A model generated the notes under the pieces. It ran no database searches, had not been told where the DNA came from, and was given only the letters and a program-made list of their open reading frames with translations. From the NCBI GenBank assembly GCA_965371225.1, contig CBDUXP010000072.1, positions 1-18,797 on the forward strand: a stretch of 18,797 bases of DNA, written 5' to 3'. Source of the DNA: CBDUXP01 sp965371225 [NCBI: uncultured bacterium]. Lineage in GTDB: Bacteria; Abyssobacteria; SURF-5; CBDUXP01. The translations under genes and the position numbers were made by a program. Position 1 is the first letter of the stretch, and each line of letters begins with the position of its first letter. Shown in pieces: positions 1-8,280 of the stretch.

Positions 1-111
1 CTTCTCGTACCCGTCCCCGCCCGCCGAGTTCGCCCAGACCAGCGCCGCGACGGTCGCCCCGATCAGCAGCAGCCCGCCGGCCGTCTGCATCTGTGCGAGC
101 CGAAAAAACGG
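1..111 (-). CDS. nhaA: N-terminal fragment of NhaA-type Na+/H+ antiporter (partial, runs off left edge)
   Basis: On the minus strand, reading from about 111 down to 1, the frame encodes PFFRLAQMQTAGGLLLIGA followed by TVAALVWANSAGGDGYEK. This is the typical NhaA N-terminus: a short amphipathic lead, then the first membrane helix with its GG-LLL core and the WANS signature. NhaA is an inner-membrane antiporter that exchanges Na+ for H+. The rest of the gene lies outside the window. Upstream the frame stays open to a TAG at 181-183 but has no ATG, GTG or TTG before the ATG at 90, and no Shine-Dalgarno precedes that ATG. The fragment overlaps the 5' end of the plus-strand DUF4384 frame, which two intact divergent genes would not normally do. 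The family call is fairly secure; whether the gene is intact is not. Confidence 0.6.
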
Positions 112-1151
112 CGCCGCCAGCGACTCCGCCGCCCGCCCCCGCGGCCACAGTGGTGACCGCCCAGCCCCAAGCGCCGGTAACTACGCCGGAGCCCCGGCTG
201 GAAACGGCTCAGGCCCCAACGCCGACGGATACGCCCACAACCGTTCCGCCCCCACCGGCCGCGCCGGAAGCGGACGCCGCACCGAAACTCGTGGCTGCCG
301 TTGCCCCGACCGTGGAACCGGTGGTGGCCGTGCGGACGACCCCACCCGTCGCCATCCCGGCCCGGCTGGCGAACCTGCCCGGTGCCGCTCCGCTGCGAGT
401 CGCGTACGAAGGCGCGCCCCCGGCCGCCCCCCCCGGCGCGCCGGCCCCGGAGCTGCAATTCGAAATCTTCACCCGGCGTGAGGGCACCACGAAGCTGACG
501 GCCCTGAACAACGGGGATGCGCTCACCTCCATGGTGGACGACTACCTGCTGGTGGCGCGGACACTCTCGCCGGGCTATCTCTACGTCTTTCAGTTGGATT
601 CGCACGGGAACAAGTACTGGCTCTATCCAACAAACCCGCACTTCGCGCTCTCCGTGGGCAGCAATCCGCTGAAGGCCGGCACCGTGGTTCAGGTGCCGGG
701 CAACGCGCAGGCGCTCTATCTGGATGAGAACACCGGAGTGGAGCACGTGTACGTGGTCTACAGTGCCGTGGCGTGGCCCGAGTTGGAGGCGGCGTTGGCC
801 GAGGCGGTTCCGCAGCCGGCGCCGCAGGCCGCGCCTGCCGCCGATGCGCCGCAACCGGCGCCGATCACTCCGGCCGCGGTTGAACCGGTGATAACTTCTA
901 CTGAGGTAGGCAGTTCGATTGCGTCGGCCTACACCCCCGGTGGCCGATTCGAAGTGGCGATGGTAGTGCGGGAACCCAACCAGTTGCGGACACGCGGGGT
1001 CGGTGGGGCGCGCAAGACGCTCGCCAGCGCTAACGTGGTGGTCGAGTTCGAACGGAAGCCGCACACCGTCTCGGTCAAGAGCGATCCCGTTACGGCCGCG
1101 GGTGCCTTCCTCGTCCTCGAACGCTGGTTCCACCACGTCGCGCCCGAGTAA
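93..1151 (+). CDS. DUF4384 domain protein, Pro/Ala-rich, probably truncated at the N-terminus
   Basis: The product starts with about 115 residues of Pro/Ala/Thr-rich sequence. A DUF4384 domain follows at roughly residues 125-250: LNNGDALTSMVDDY, then a YLYVFQLDSHGNKYWLYPT core, then the LDENTGVEHVYVVYS strand. A second Pro/Ala linker leads to a C-terminal segment ending in LVLERWFHHV. DUF4384 is a small beta domain of unknown function, often found with caspase-like or CHAT proteins, and here a CHAT gene follows 109 bp downstream on the same strand. The first usable start is a GTG at 93, with no ribosome-binding site and no signal peptide behind it, although the frame stays open to base 3. Because 1-111 reads as NhaA on the other strand, the true N-terminus is probably missing. 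The peptide RGVGGAR (residues 301-307, bases 993-1013) matches two sites in the CHAT protein. Confidence 0.8.
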   Translation: MRAEKTAPPATPPPAPAATVVTAQPQAPVTTPEPRLETAQAPTPTDTPTTVPPPPAAPEADAAPKLVAAVAPTVEPVVAVRTTPPVAIPARLANLPGAAPLRVAYEGAPPAAPPGAPAPELQFEIFTRREGTTKLTALNNGDALTSMVDDYLLVARTLSPGYLYVFQLDSHGNKYWLYPTNPHFALSVGSNPLKAGTVVQVPGNAQALYLDENTGVEHVYVVYSAVAWPELEAALAEAVPQPAPQAAPAADAPQPAPITPAAVEPVITSTEVGSSIASAYTPGGRFEVAMVVREPNQLRTRGVGGARKTLASANVVVEFERKPHTVSVKSDPVTAAGAFLVLERWFHHVAPE

Positions 1152-1163
1152 CGTCACCCGCGC

Positions 1164-1215
1164 CTGAGCCCGCGGCTCCCGGGGTTCGCCCCGGCCAGGA
1201 TCTCGCCGGGCTCAG
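1164..1215 (+). other. Nested hairpin with UUCG tetraloop between the DUF4384 and CHAT genes
   Basis: CTGAGCCCG (1164-1172) pairs perfectly with CGGGCTCAG (1207-1215). Inside it, CCGGGG (1179-1184) and CCCCGG (1189-1194) close a TTCG tetraloop. No T-tract follows, so it is not a canonical intrinsic terminator. It may attenuate or process the transcript between the two genes, or stabilise a 3' end. Confidence 0.5.
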
Positions 1216-1260
1216 CGCGCAAGATTCCGCATGCCGCAACGCCGGTGGAGGGCGAACAGG

Positions 1261-4200
1261 ATGCAACGACGGCTAACTTGGTGGGTCCTCATCGCCGGGC
1301 TGGTGTGGGCGCGCCCCGCCTTCGCCGACCGGTGGGACCGGGCGTGGGATAAGGCAACGCGCACCGGCGTGGAAGCGAAATACGAGGGCAAGCTGGCGCC
1401 CGCCGAGGCGCAATTCCAAACGGCCCTGCAACTGGCGGACACGCACGGGGATCAGGCCGATCCGCGGGTGGTGCAGAGCCTGGACAACCTCGCCGGCCTG
1501 TATCTGGATCTCGGGCGGCACGCCGAAGCCGAAACCCTGTACACGCGCGCGCTGCACCTGCGAAAGACCCACCTGGGCGCGAACCACGCCGACGTGGCCG
1601 TCGGTCTGATGAATCTCGGATGGCTGTATGACGTGCAGGGGTCCCGCGCTCACGCCGAACAGTTCTACACCGAGGCGCTGGCGATCCGCGAAGAGGCCCT
1701 GGGGGAGAAGCATCCCGACGTGGCCGCAACCCTCATGGCGCTGGGGGACCTGTACAGCGCCCAGGATCGGTTCGAGGAATCCATTGACGTGTACGGGCGC
1801 GCGGGCAACATCGCGGCGCACACCCTGGGCGCGTCGCACCTGCGTGTGGCGGACGCGGTCGGTCGCCTGGCGTGGGTCCGTACGCTGCAGCAGCGGTCCG
1901 AAGACGCCGACACCCTGTTCGAAAAGGCCATCACCCTCTACCACGCCACCACAGCCGATCCCGCGGACGTGGCCGTCAGCCTGCACCTGCTCGCGGGGTT
2001 ATACCAGGAGCGCGAACACTTTCCACAAGCGCAACGGCTGTACGCCTGGGCGCTGAAGATCATGGAACAGAACGTGGGCCCGACTCACGAGAGTCTCGGG
2101 ACGAGCCTGAACAATCTGGCGGCGCTGCATTACGCGCAGGGGGAATACGACGAAGCCGAAGCGCTGTACGCGCGCGCCCTGGACATCGCCGAACGCAGCC
2201 AGGGCCCGGACCACCTCGCCACGGCCACGGCGCTGCACAACCTCGCGAGCCTCTATCACGCGCAAGCCCGGTATCGGGAAGCGGCGCAGCTCTACGACCG
2301 GGCACTCCGCATCCGGGAAGCGAGCCTGGGCCGCGACAACCTGCAGGTGGCCGAGACCGCGGACAACCTGGCGGCGCTATACACGGCGGAAGGCCGCTAC
2401 GCCCGCGCGGAGCCGCTCTACACGCGCGCGCTGAAGATCCGCGAAACGCAGCTGGGGCCGGACCATCCGGACGTGGCCACGAGCCTGAACAACCTGGGCT
2501 CGTTGCACCACACCATGGGGGAACTGGACCGGGCGCATCCCCTGTACGCGCGGGCCCTCGCCATCACGGAACAGCGGCTGGGGCCGGACCACCTGGGAGT
2601 CGCCGCCGCACTCAACAACATCGCCGGCGTGGCGTTCCTGCGGAAAGACTACGCGGTAGCCGAGCAGCGGTATCGGCGCTCCCTCGCCATCCGGGAGCAG
2701 GCGCTGGGGAGCCACCACCCGGCAGTGGCTACTGCCCTGAACAACCTTGGCGCGTTGCACGAGGTGCAAGCGCAGTATGCCAAAGCGGAGGCGCTCTACC
2801 GGCGGGCGCTGGCCATTCAAGAAGCGACCCTGGGCCGGAGCCATCCCGCCCTCGGCATCACGCTCAATAACCTGGCGCGCTTGCACCATAGCCGCGGGGA
2901 CTACGCCGCGGCGGAACCCCTCTTCCTGCGCGCCGTGGACATCGCCGCCGCCAGCCAGGGGGAACGGCATCCCGCGTACGCGCGCGCGCGCCACAACGCG
3001 GGCGTGATGTACGGCAACTGGGGGAGGCCGGAGGCCGCACTGAAGCAGCAGGTGGCCGGGTTGGGCGCCGTGACCTCGATCCTCGAGGACTTGGCGCTGT
3101 GGGCCGCGGAACCGCGCCTCAACGGCTACCTGACGACGCTGGAGTATCGGTACGATCAGTTCTACTCCCTGCTGGCACAGCACCCGGCAGCCGCCGCGCG
3201 CGTAGCGAACCAGGCGCTTGAGGCGCACCTGGCATACAAGGGCTTGGCCGCCGAGACGGTCGCCCGGCGCAATCGCCTCGCGCTACTCGGCGATGACCCC
3301 GCCCTGGCGAAGCAGATGGGCCAGCTCCGGGCGGTCACCCAACGCCTGGCCACCGTGACGCTGGCGGGGCCGGGCGAGGGCTCGCCGGAGGAACACCAGG
3401 CCACCATCAAAGCCCTCGAGCAGGAGAAGGCCGACGTGGAGGCAAAGCTCGCTCGTACCTCCGCCGCGTATGCCGCGGCCCAGTTCACGGACGGGGTAAC
3501 CGTGGAGAGCGTGGCGGCGGCCCTGCCGCCCAGCGGGCTGTATCTGGACCTCGTCTTGTACGACACGTACGACTTTGCCAAAACCGGTTGGACCGGGGAG
3601 CAGCGGTACCTGGCGTTCGCCCTCCGGCGGGATACAGACGGCCGCCCCGTGGTCCAGATCGAAGACTTGGGGCCCGCGGACACCATCGACGGCATTATCT
3701 CGCGCCTGCGGGAAGCGCTGCAGGCCGAAGCCGAGACCACACGCGGCATCGGCGGCGCGCGCCAGTTGCGCCCGACCCCCACGGGGCCGGGGGCCAGCGA
3801 ATTCAGCCTGCGGCTATCCGAGAAGGTCCTGCAACCGTTCGCAGACGCGCTCGCGCACACGCGCCTGCTCTGCGTCGCGCCCGGCGGCAATTTCAATCTG
3901 CTCCCGTTCGAGATCCTGTCTGCCCCCCGGAGCGAGGAGTTGATCGCCGACCGCATGTTCGTGGCGTACGCGCTGGGGCGCGACCTGCACGCAGCGCGCA
4001 CCGCGCGGACACCCGATGAGGGCGACCCCAATTTCTACGTCTTCGCTGCGCCGGACTTCGCTCCGCACAAACGTGGGCGGGCCGGGACAGCACCGGCGGA
4101 CACGTCCCCCGTGTTGAAGCGGGGCGTGGTGCGCGGCTGGCCGATAACGTTCGAGCCTCTGCCGGGGACGCGCGCGGAAGCCAAAGGCATCGCGAAAGCC

Positions 4201-4869
4201 GCCGGCCGCCGCCGAGTCACGACGTACCTCGGCCGGTCGGCCACAGAAGAACGCTTCAAAGCCCTGCGGCGGCCGGCGCAGGTGCACATCGCCACGCATG
4301 GATTTTTCCTCGAAGACGTGGCGCGGCCCACCCCCCGCGACGTGCGGGGCATCGGCGGCGCCCGCCCCGTGCAGGGCGCGGTGGCGGAGACGGCCCAGGG
4401 CCTGGGCGGCTTGATCGAGCTGCGCAACCCGCTCCTGCGCTCCGGCCTCGCGCTCGCCGGCTTCAACGGCCTGGCGGAAGGTGTCGACCCCGGCCAGGGG
4501 CGGGACGATGGGATTCTCACGGCGCTGGAAGTCACCTGGATGGACCTGCAGGGCACCGAACTGGTGGTGCTCAGCGCGTGCGACACGGGGTTGGGCGAGG
4601 TGCAGCGGGGACAAGGCGTCGCCGGCCTGCGCCGGTCCTTCCGCATCGCGGGGGCGCGCAATGTGCTCATGAGTCTGTGGAGCGTGCCCGACGAGGAGAC
4701 CGCGTGGCTGATGGAGGAATTCCACCGGCGCCACCTGGGGGGCGAGCCGCCGCTCATGGCGCTGCACGGTGCGCGGCAGGTGGTGCGCAAGCGGCTGATC
4801 GAACGGGACGGCACCGACCACCCGTTTTTCTGGGCCGCCTTCGTGCTCCAGAGCGCGTCGTTGAGCTGA
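1261..4869 (+). CDS. Exported TPR-CHAT caspase-like protease
   Basis: This is a 1202-residue protein. The ATG at 1261 is preferred over the ATG at 1231 because GGAGG lies about 9 bases before it and it opens a clean signal peptide (MQRRLTWWVLIAGLVW, cleavage after ARPAFA). Residues about 35-610 hold some 13 tetratricopeptide repeats of the 42-residue kinesin-light-chain type (NNLAALY-GEYDEAEALYARAL-I-LGPDHP). A helical linker leads to a CHAT domain from about residue 755 to the end. The expected clan CD dyad is present: His1013 in HIATHGFFL and Cys1107 in VVLSACDTG, followed by the conserved GARNVLMSLWSVPDEET. The TPR array should bind a partner or regulator and the CHAT domain should be a cysteine protease, acting outside the cytoplasm if the signal is used. 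RGIGGAR occurs at 828-834 and again at 1029-1035, between His and Cys. The gene ends 15 bp from the convergent permease gene. The substrate is unknown. Confidence 0.93.
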   Translation: MQRRLTWWVLIAGLVWARPAFADRWDRAWDKATRTGVEAKYEGKLAPAEAQFQTALQLADTHGDQADPRVVQSLDNLAGLYLDLGRHAEAETLYTRALHLRKTHLGANHADVAVGLMNLGWLYDVQGSRAHAEQFYTEALAIREEALGEKHPDVAATLMALGDLYSAQDRFEESIDVYGRAGNIAAHTLGASHLRVADAVGRLAWVRTLQQRSEDADTLFEKAITLYHATTADPADVAVSLHLLAGLYQEREHFPQAQRLYAWALKIMEQNVGPTHESLGTSLNNLAALHYAQGEYDEAEALYARALDIAERSQGPDHLATATALHNLASLYHAQARYREAAQLYDRALRIREASLGRDNLQVAETADNLAALYTAEGRYARAEPLYTRALKIRETQLGPDHPDVATSLNNLGSLHHTMGELDRAHPLYARALAITEQRLGPDHLGVAAALNNIAGVAFLRKDYAVAEQRYRRSLAIREQALGSHHPAVATALNNLGALHEVQAQYAKAEALYRRALAIQEATLGRSHPALGITLNNLARLHHSRGDYAAAEPLFLRAVDIAAASQGERHPAYARARHNAGVMYGNWGRPEAALKQQVAGLGAVTSILEDLALWAAEPRLNGYLTTLEYRYDQFYSLLAQHPAAAARVANQALEAHLAYKGLAAETVARRNRLALLGDDPALAKQMGQLRAVTQRLATVTLAGPGEGSPEEHQATIKALEQEKADVEAKLARTSAAYAAAQFTDGVTVESVAAALPPSGLYLDLVLYDTYDFAKTGWTGEQRYLAFALRRDTDGRPVVQIEDLGPADTIDGIISRLREALQAEAETTRGIGGARQLRPTPTGPGASEFSLRLSEKVLQPFADALAHTRLLCVAPGGNFNLLPFEILSAPRSEELIADRMFVAYALGRDLHAARTARTPDEGDPNFYVFAAPDFAPHKRGRAGTAPADTSPVLKRGVVRGWPITFEPLPGTRAEAKGIAKAAGRRRVTTYLGRSATEERFKALRRPAQVHIATHGFFLEDVARPTPRDVRGIGGARPVQGAVAETAQGLGGLIELRNPLLRSGLALAGFNGLAEGVDPGQGRDDGILTALEVTWMDLQGTELVVLSACDTGLGEVQRGQGVAGLRRSFRIAGARNVLMSLWSVPDEETAWLMEEFHRRHLGGEPPLMALHGARQVVRKRLIERDGTDHPFFWAAFVLQSASLS
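1468..3030 (+). repeat. 126-bp-period TPR-coding tandem repeat
   Basis: Within the CHAT gene, a 42-codon unit recurs about 12-13 times without gaps. Each unit holds a NNLAxLY helix, an (A/S)EALYxRAL helix and a LGxxHP turn. Units are clearly degenerate at DNA level, so this is an old protein repeat and not a recent DNA amplification. The fourth and fifth units are the most degenerate; one has ADPA where the others have a G-x-x-H turn. Confidence 0.85.
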
Positions 4870-4884
4870 GGTCCGCGCGGCGGG

Positions 4885-6108
4885 TTATTCGTACCGCAAC
4901 GCGTCGACGGGGTTCAGGCGCGCCGCGCGCAGGGCGGGATACAGGCCGGAGAGGATCCCCACGCCCCCGGCCATGAGCAGGGCGAGCAGTAAGGCCCAGG
5001 GCGTCACCGCGGTGCTCCACCCAGCGTAGAGGCTGACGATCTTCGCCCCCGCCACCCCCAGGACGACGCCCACCGCGCCGCCCACCAGCGTGAGCACCAC
5101 CGCCTCGGCCAGGAAGTGCGCCGCGATGTGCTGCTCGCTGGCGCCGACGGAGCGACGAATGCCGATCTCTTTCGTGCGCTCCGAAACGCTCGCCAGCATC
5201 ACGTTCATAATCCCGATCCCCCCCACGAGCAGGGAGATGCCGGCAATGCCACCGAGCACCACGTTGAAGACCCACTGCGTCCGTTGGGCCTGCAACAGCA
5301 ATTCCTGCGGCACGATGATCTGGAAATCTTCCGTGCGGCGGGCCTGCGCCAGAATGCGGCGGATGACGGCCGCGACGGCACGGACGTTGTGCCCCTGCCG
5401 CACCTTCACCACGATCTCGGTCAGATTGGCCGACCCGTGCGCCAGCCCGACCGCGCGCGGGTCTGCGCCCAGGGGCACGAAGGCGGTGCGGTTGAAGTTG
5501 CGCGCCGCGACGGCGGTGGCCTCGTCTTGCACGAAGCGACGCGCGCGCAAGATGCCCACCACGCGATAGGTGAATTCGCCCAGCCGGACGGTACCGCCCA
5601 CGTACCCCTCCCGGCCGACCATGGCCGCCGCCTCCGCACCCAGCACGCACACGAGCTGCCGCCGCGCCACGTCCGCCGCGCAGATGAACCGTCCCTCGCG
5701 CACCGGCAGGTTCATCACGCCCTGATAGCGACTGTCGACCGCGAGCACGTCGAGCGTGTCGGGCTCACTGGCGTCGCGCACCCGCGCGTTCGTTTCTCGC
5801 ACCGGCGCGACGGCCCCCGCCTCGGGCACCCGGCGTTCCAGGGCGCGCACATCGCTCCACGCCAGGGCCGGCCCGCGGCGCCGCACATTCGCTGCGGTCC
5901 CGTCGCGCCCCCCCCGGCGCACGACGATATTGTTCGTGCCGAGCTGGTGAATCTGCGCGAGGGTTTCGCGCTTGGCGCCTTCCGCGATCGCTAACATGGC
6001 CACCAGCGCGATGACCGCGAAGACGATGCCCAGCATGCTCAACAGGCTGCGCAGTTTCTGCTGCCAAATCGCCTGCACCGCGTGTTGCAGGAGCGGATGC
6101 CACTTCAT
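4885..6108 (-). CDS. MacB-type ABC transporter permease (FtsX family)
   Basis: This 407-residue inner-membrane permease forms the transmembrane part of a tripartite exporter. The first membrane helix is near residues 18-42 (LLSMLGIVFAVIALVAM). A large periplasmic MacB-type core domain spans about 45-270. Three C-terminal FtsX helices follow, including GGIGIMNVMLASVSERTKE, and the protein ends with the typical ARLNPVDALRYE. The start at 6108 is chosen because its ATG overlaps the TGA of the ATPase gene as ATGA; a GTG at 6114 is the alternative. In E. coli MacB the ATPase and permease are one chain, whereas here they are separate genes as in many LolD/YknYZ-like systems. The substrate cannot be told from sequence: a macrolide, peptide, siderophore or lipoprotein are all possible. 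Confidence 0.92.
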   Translation of the reverse strand: MKWHPLLQHAVQAIWQQKLRSLLSMLGIVFAVIALVAMLAIAEGAKRETLAQIHQLGTNNIVVRRGGRDGTAANVRRRGPALAWSDVRALERRVPEAGAVAPVRETNARVRDASEPDTLDVLAVDSRYQGVMNLPVREGRFICAADVARRQLVCVLGAEAAAMVGREGYVGGTVRLGEFTYRVVGILRARRFVQDEATAVAARNFNRTAFVPLGADPRAVGLAHGSANLTEIVVKVRQGHNVRAVAAVIRRILAQARRTEDFQIIVPQELLLQAQRTQWVFNVVLGGIAGISLLVGGIGIMNVMLASVSERTKEIGIRRSVGASEQHIAAHFLAEAVVLTLVGGAVGVVLGVAGAKIVSLYAGWSTAVTPWALLLALLMAGGVGILSGLYPALRAARLNPVDALRYE

Positions 6109-6797
6109 GCGCACGCCGCCTCGGCCGCCACCCGGCCATCCTGCAGTTGCACCACGCGCCCACAGCGCTCCGCGACTTGGGCGTCGTGGGTCACCATCAC
6201 GAGGGTCGTGCCGTGCTCGTGCACCGCGCTAAACGTATCCAGGATGCGCGCGCTCGTGGCCGAATCCAGATTGCCCGTGGGCTCATCGGCCAGAATGAGT
6301 TGCGGCTCGACCACCAGGGCGCGGGCGATGGCCACCCGCTGCATCTCGCCCCCCGACAGTTCCACGGGGCGATGATGGCGCCGGTGGCTGAGGCCCACGT
6401 GGTCCAACGCATGCGCGGCCCGCTCGGCCGCATCGGGAACCGGCTCCTCCCAGTACAGGAACGGGAGCGCGACGTTGTCCAGCACGTCGTACTGCGGAAT
6501 GAGATTGAAGTTCTGGAACACGAAGCCGATGTTCCGCGCGCGCAGGCGGGACAGGGCCGCGTCTGAGAGGCGGGCGACATCCCGGCCGGCGAAGACATAC
6601 GTGCCGCTGGTCGGCCGGTCCAGGCAGCCGAGGATATGCAGGAGCGACGACTTGCCGCACCCCGAGGGGCCCATGATGCCCACGCACTCCCCGCGCTCGA
6701 CTACCAGATCCACATCGCGGAGCGCTTCCACGCGCGGAGCCACGGCGCCGTATACCTTCCACAGGCCGTGCGCCGTGACGAGGGGACCGGGCGTCAT
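6105..6797 (-). CDS. ABC transporter ATP-binding protein (MacB/LolD class)
   Basis: This 230-residue ATPase energises the adjacent permease. All nucleotide-binding motifs are present: Walker A GPSGCGKSS (43-51), Q-loop in FVFQNFNLI (92-100), signature LSGGE (147-151), Walker B LILADEP (167-173) and switch His204 in VTHD. PTGNLDSAT after Walker B is typical of the MacB/LolD/FtsE group. The start at 6797 is fixed by the ATGA overlap with the upstream adaptor gene; the frame itself runs further upstream, but that part lies inside the adaptor. Its own stop overlaps the permease start in the same way, which implies translational coupling. Confidence 0.95.
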   Translation of the reverse strand: MTPGPLVTAHGLWKVYGAVAPRVEALRDVDLVVERGECVGIMGPSGCGKSSLLHILGCLDRPTSGTYVFAGRDVARLSDAALSRLRARNIGFVFQNFNLIPQYDVLDNVALPFLYWEEPVPDAAERAAHALDHVGLSHRRHHRPVELSGGEMQRVAIARALVVEPQLILADEPTGNLDSATSARILDTFSAVHEHGTTLVMVTHDAQVAERCGRVVQLQDGRVAAEAACA

Positions 6798-8278
6798 GAG
6801 GCGGCGGGAGCGGCCGGCAAGGCGCGCTCCCCGCGCACCCGATCCGGTGGCGGGCGGACCAAGGCCACGCGTTCCCCCGCCCGCAAGCCGCGGAGTATCT
6901 GCGCCCAATCTTCGCTCTGCGCGCCGAGGGCCACCTCGCGCAACTGGAACCGGCTGCCGCTGCCCACGTAACAGTACGCCCGCCCGTCTTGGATGAAGAC
7001 GGCATGCACCGGCACGGCCAACGCCTCCCGCAATTGTGCGCTGTCAATCTCGATACGCGCCGTCATCCCGGGGCGCAAGCGCGCATCTCCGTCGTGCAAC
7101 TCGAGCACGGTGCGGAACGCCTTGTCGCCCCCCGGCACGTGGTGCCGCGCTTCCGCCATCACCCCAATGGATCGCACCATACCCGCCAGGCGCAGCCCGG
7201 GATACGCGTCGACGATGACGGTCGCGGGCATGCCCACCGCCACGTTGTGCAGGTCCAGTTCACGAATATGTGTTTCCACCACCATGCGCGACACGTCCGG
7301 CACGTAGATGAGCGGCTGGTTCTGAAGCACCACGTCACCCACCCGGGGTTTCCGCCGTTCCCCCTGGCGGAAACTTTCCTGCAACACCACCATCCCCGAG
7401 AGGGGCGACCGGATGACCGTGCGGGCCAGCTCCGCCTCCACCTCCGCCAGTTCCGCTTCGGCGGCCGCGCGCGCTTCCCGGTTCTGGCCGAGTGCCGCCG
7501 CCGCTTTGGCGACCGCCAGTTCACCGCCGCGGCCCAGCTCGTCGATTTCGGCCTGCGCCCGGGCCACGCGCATCTTGGCCTGCTCGAGCAGCGTCGGCAG
7601 CACATACGTGCCGTAGCTCTGGAACTGGCGTTTGGCAATCTCCAACTCTTGCCGCGCCTCCTCGGCCGTGCCGCTGGCTTGGGCGATTTCCGTGGGGTTG
7701 CTGTAGCCTTGCTCCGCCAGCCCTTCCAGGTCCTTCACGTAGCGCGACTTCTCTTCGAACGCCTTGCGCGCCTTGCGCGCCTGACTTTCCAACCGCGCCA
7801 ACTCGAGCGGCCCTTCCCCCTTCTCGAGTTTCAGCAGGTCCAGTTCCGTCACGCGCGCGTTGAATTCGGCCGTCTTGACATCCCGCGCAGCCTGATTCCG
7901 TTCCAGCGCGAGGGTTTGCTCCGCGGTCGCCACCGCCGCCGCCCGTTCCTGGACCACCTGCCGCAGTTGGACGATGTGCTCCTCGAACGGCGTCGGGTCC
8001 AGCCGGATCAGCACATCGGTTCGGTCCACCGGCGTCCCGTCCGCCACGAGATAAATGATCTTGCCACGGTCGCCACGTACTTGGGAGGACACGACCGTCG
8101 CCCGCGCGGAATCCAGCTCGCCCACGGCGCGCACCACCACGCCGAAGTCGCGCACTGTCGCTTGCGTGGTGGGCACCGCCCACTCGGCTTCGAGGCCGCC
8201 TGATCCGCCGCTCACCGCGCTGACGGTCGCCACCAGCAACAGCCCCAGACCTAAGCCGGCCAAGCCTTTCCACTGCAT
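6794..8278 (-). CDS. Periplasmic adaptor (membrane fusion protein, HlyD/MacA family)
   Basis: This 494-residue adaptor bridges the inner-membrane ABC complex and the outer-membrane channel. An N-terminal membrane anchor or signal (GLAGLGLGLLLVATVSAV) is followed by the first half of a lipoyl domain (GKIIYLVADGTPVDRTDVLI). A long alpha-hairpin of about 200 residues comes next, rich in Glu, Ala and Arg. The second lipoyl half (TVIRSPLSGMVVLQ) and beta-barrel domains (LRPGMTARIEI, ALAVPVHAVFIQDGRAYCY) complete the fold. At 494 residues it is longer than E. coli MacA (about 370), mainly because of the hairpin. It starts 2 nt after the outer-membrane gene stops and overlaps the ATPase start by ATGA. 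Confidence 0.93.
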   Translation of the reverse strand: MQWKGLAGLGLGLLLVATVSAVSGGSGGLEAEWAVPTTQATVRDFGVVVRAVGELDSARATVVSSQVRGDRGKIIYLVADGTPVDRTDVLIRLDPTPFEEHIVQLRQVVQERAAAVATAEQTLALERNQAARDVKTAEFNARVTELDLLKLEKGEGPLELARLESQARKARKAFEEKSRYVKDLEGLAEQGYSNPTEIAQASGTAEEARQELEIAKRQFQSYGTYVLPTLLEQAKMRVARAQAEIDELGRGGELAVAKAAAALGQNREARAAAEAELAEVEAELARTVIRSPLSGMVVLQESFRQGERRKPRVGDVVLQNQPLIYVPDVSRMVVETHIRELDLHNVAVGMPATVIVDAYPGLRLAGMVRSIGVMAEARHHVPGGDKAFRTVLELHDGDARLRPGMTARIEIDSAQLREALAVPVHAVFIQDGRAYCYVGSGSRFQLREVALGAQSEDWAQILRGLRAGERVALVRPPPDRVRGERALPAAPAAS

Positions 8279-8280
8279 CG

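Noticed and set aside
63-1157. Long minus-strand open frame opposite the DUF4384 gene
   Set aside because: The translation is Arg/Gly/His-rich with no domain, a typical antisense shadow of a G+C-rich Pro/Ala-coding gene.
1468-3030. Regular repeat considered as a CRISPR array or minisatellite
   Set aside because: The 126-bp period is in frame, degenerate at DNA level and encodes TPR helices; there are no constant repeats with unique spacers.
1273-3228. Minus-strand open frames opposite the TPR region
   Set aside because: They mirror the 126-bp TPR repeat and have no independent start signals or recognisable domains.
4870-4884. Terminator between the convergent CHAT and permease genes
   Set aside because: Only 15 bases separate the stops and they contain no hairpin or T-run.
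6798-6908. N-terminal extension of the ABC ATPase to 6908
   Set aside because: The extra 37 residues lie inside the adaptor coding region and have no homology; the ATGA overlap start at 6797 fits the family.
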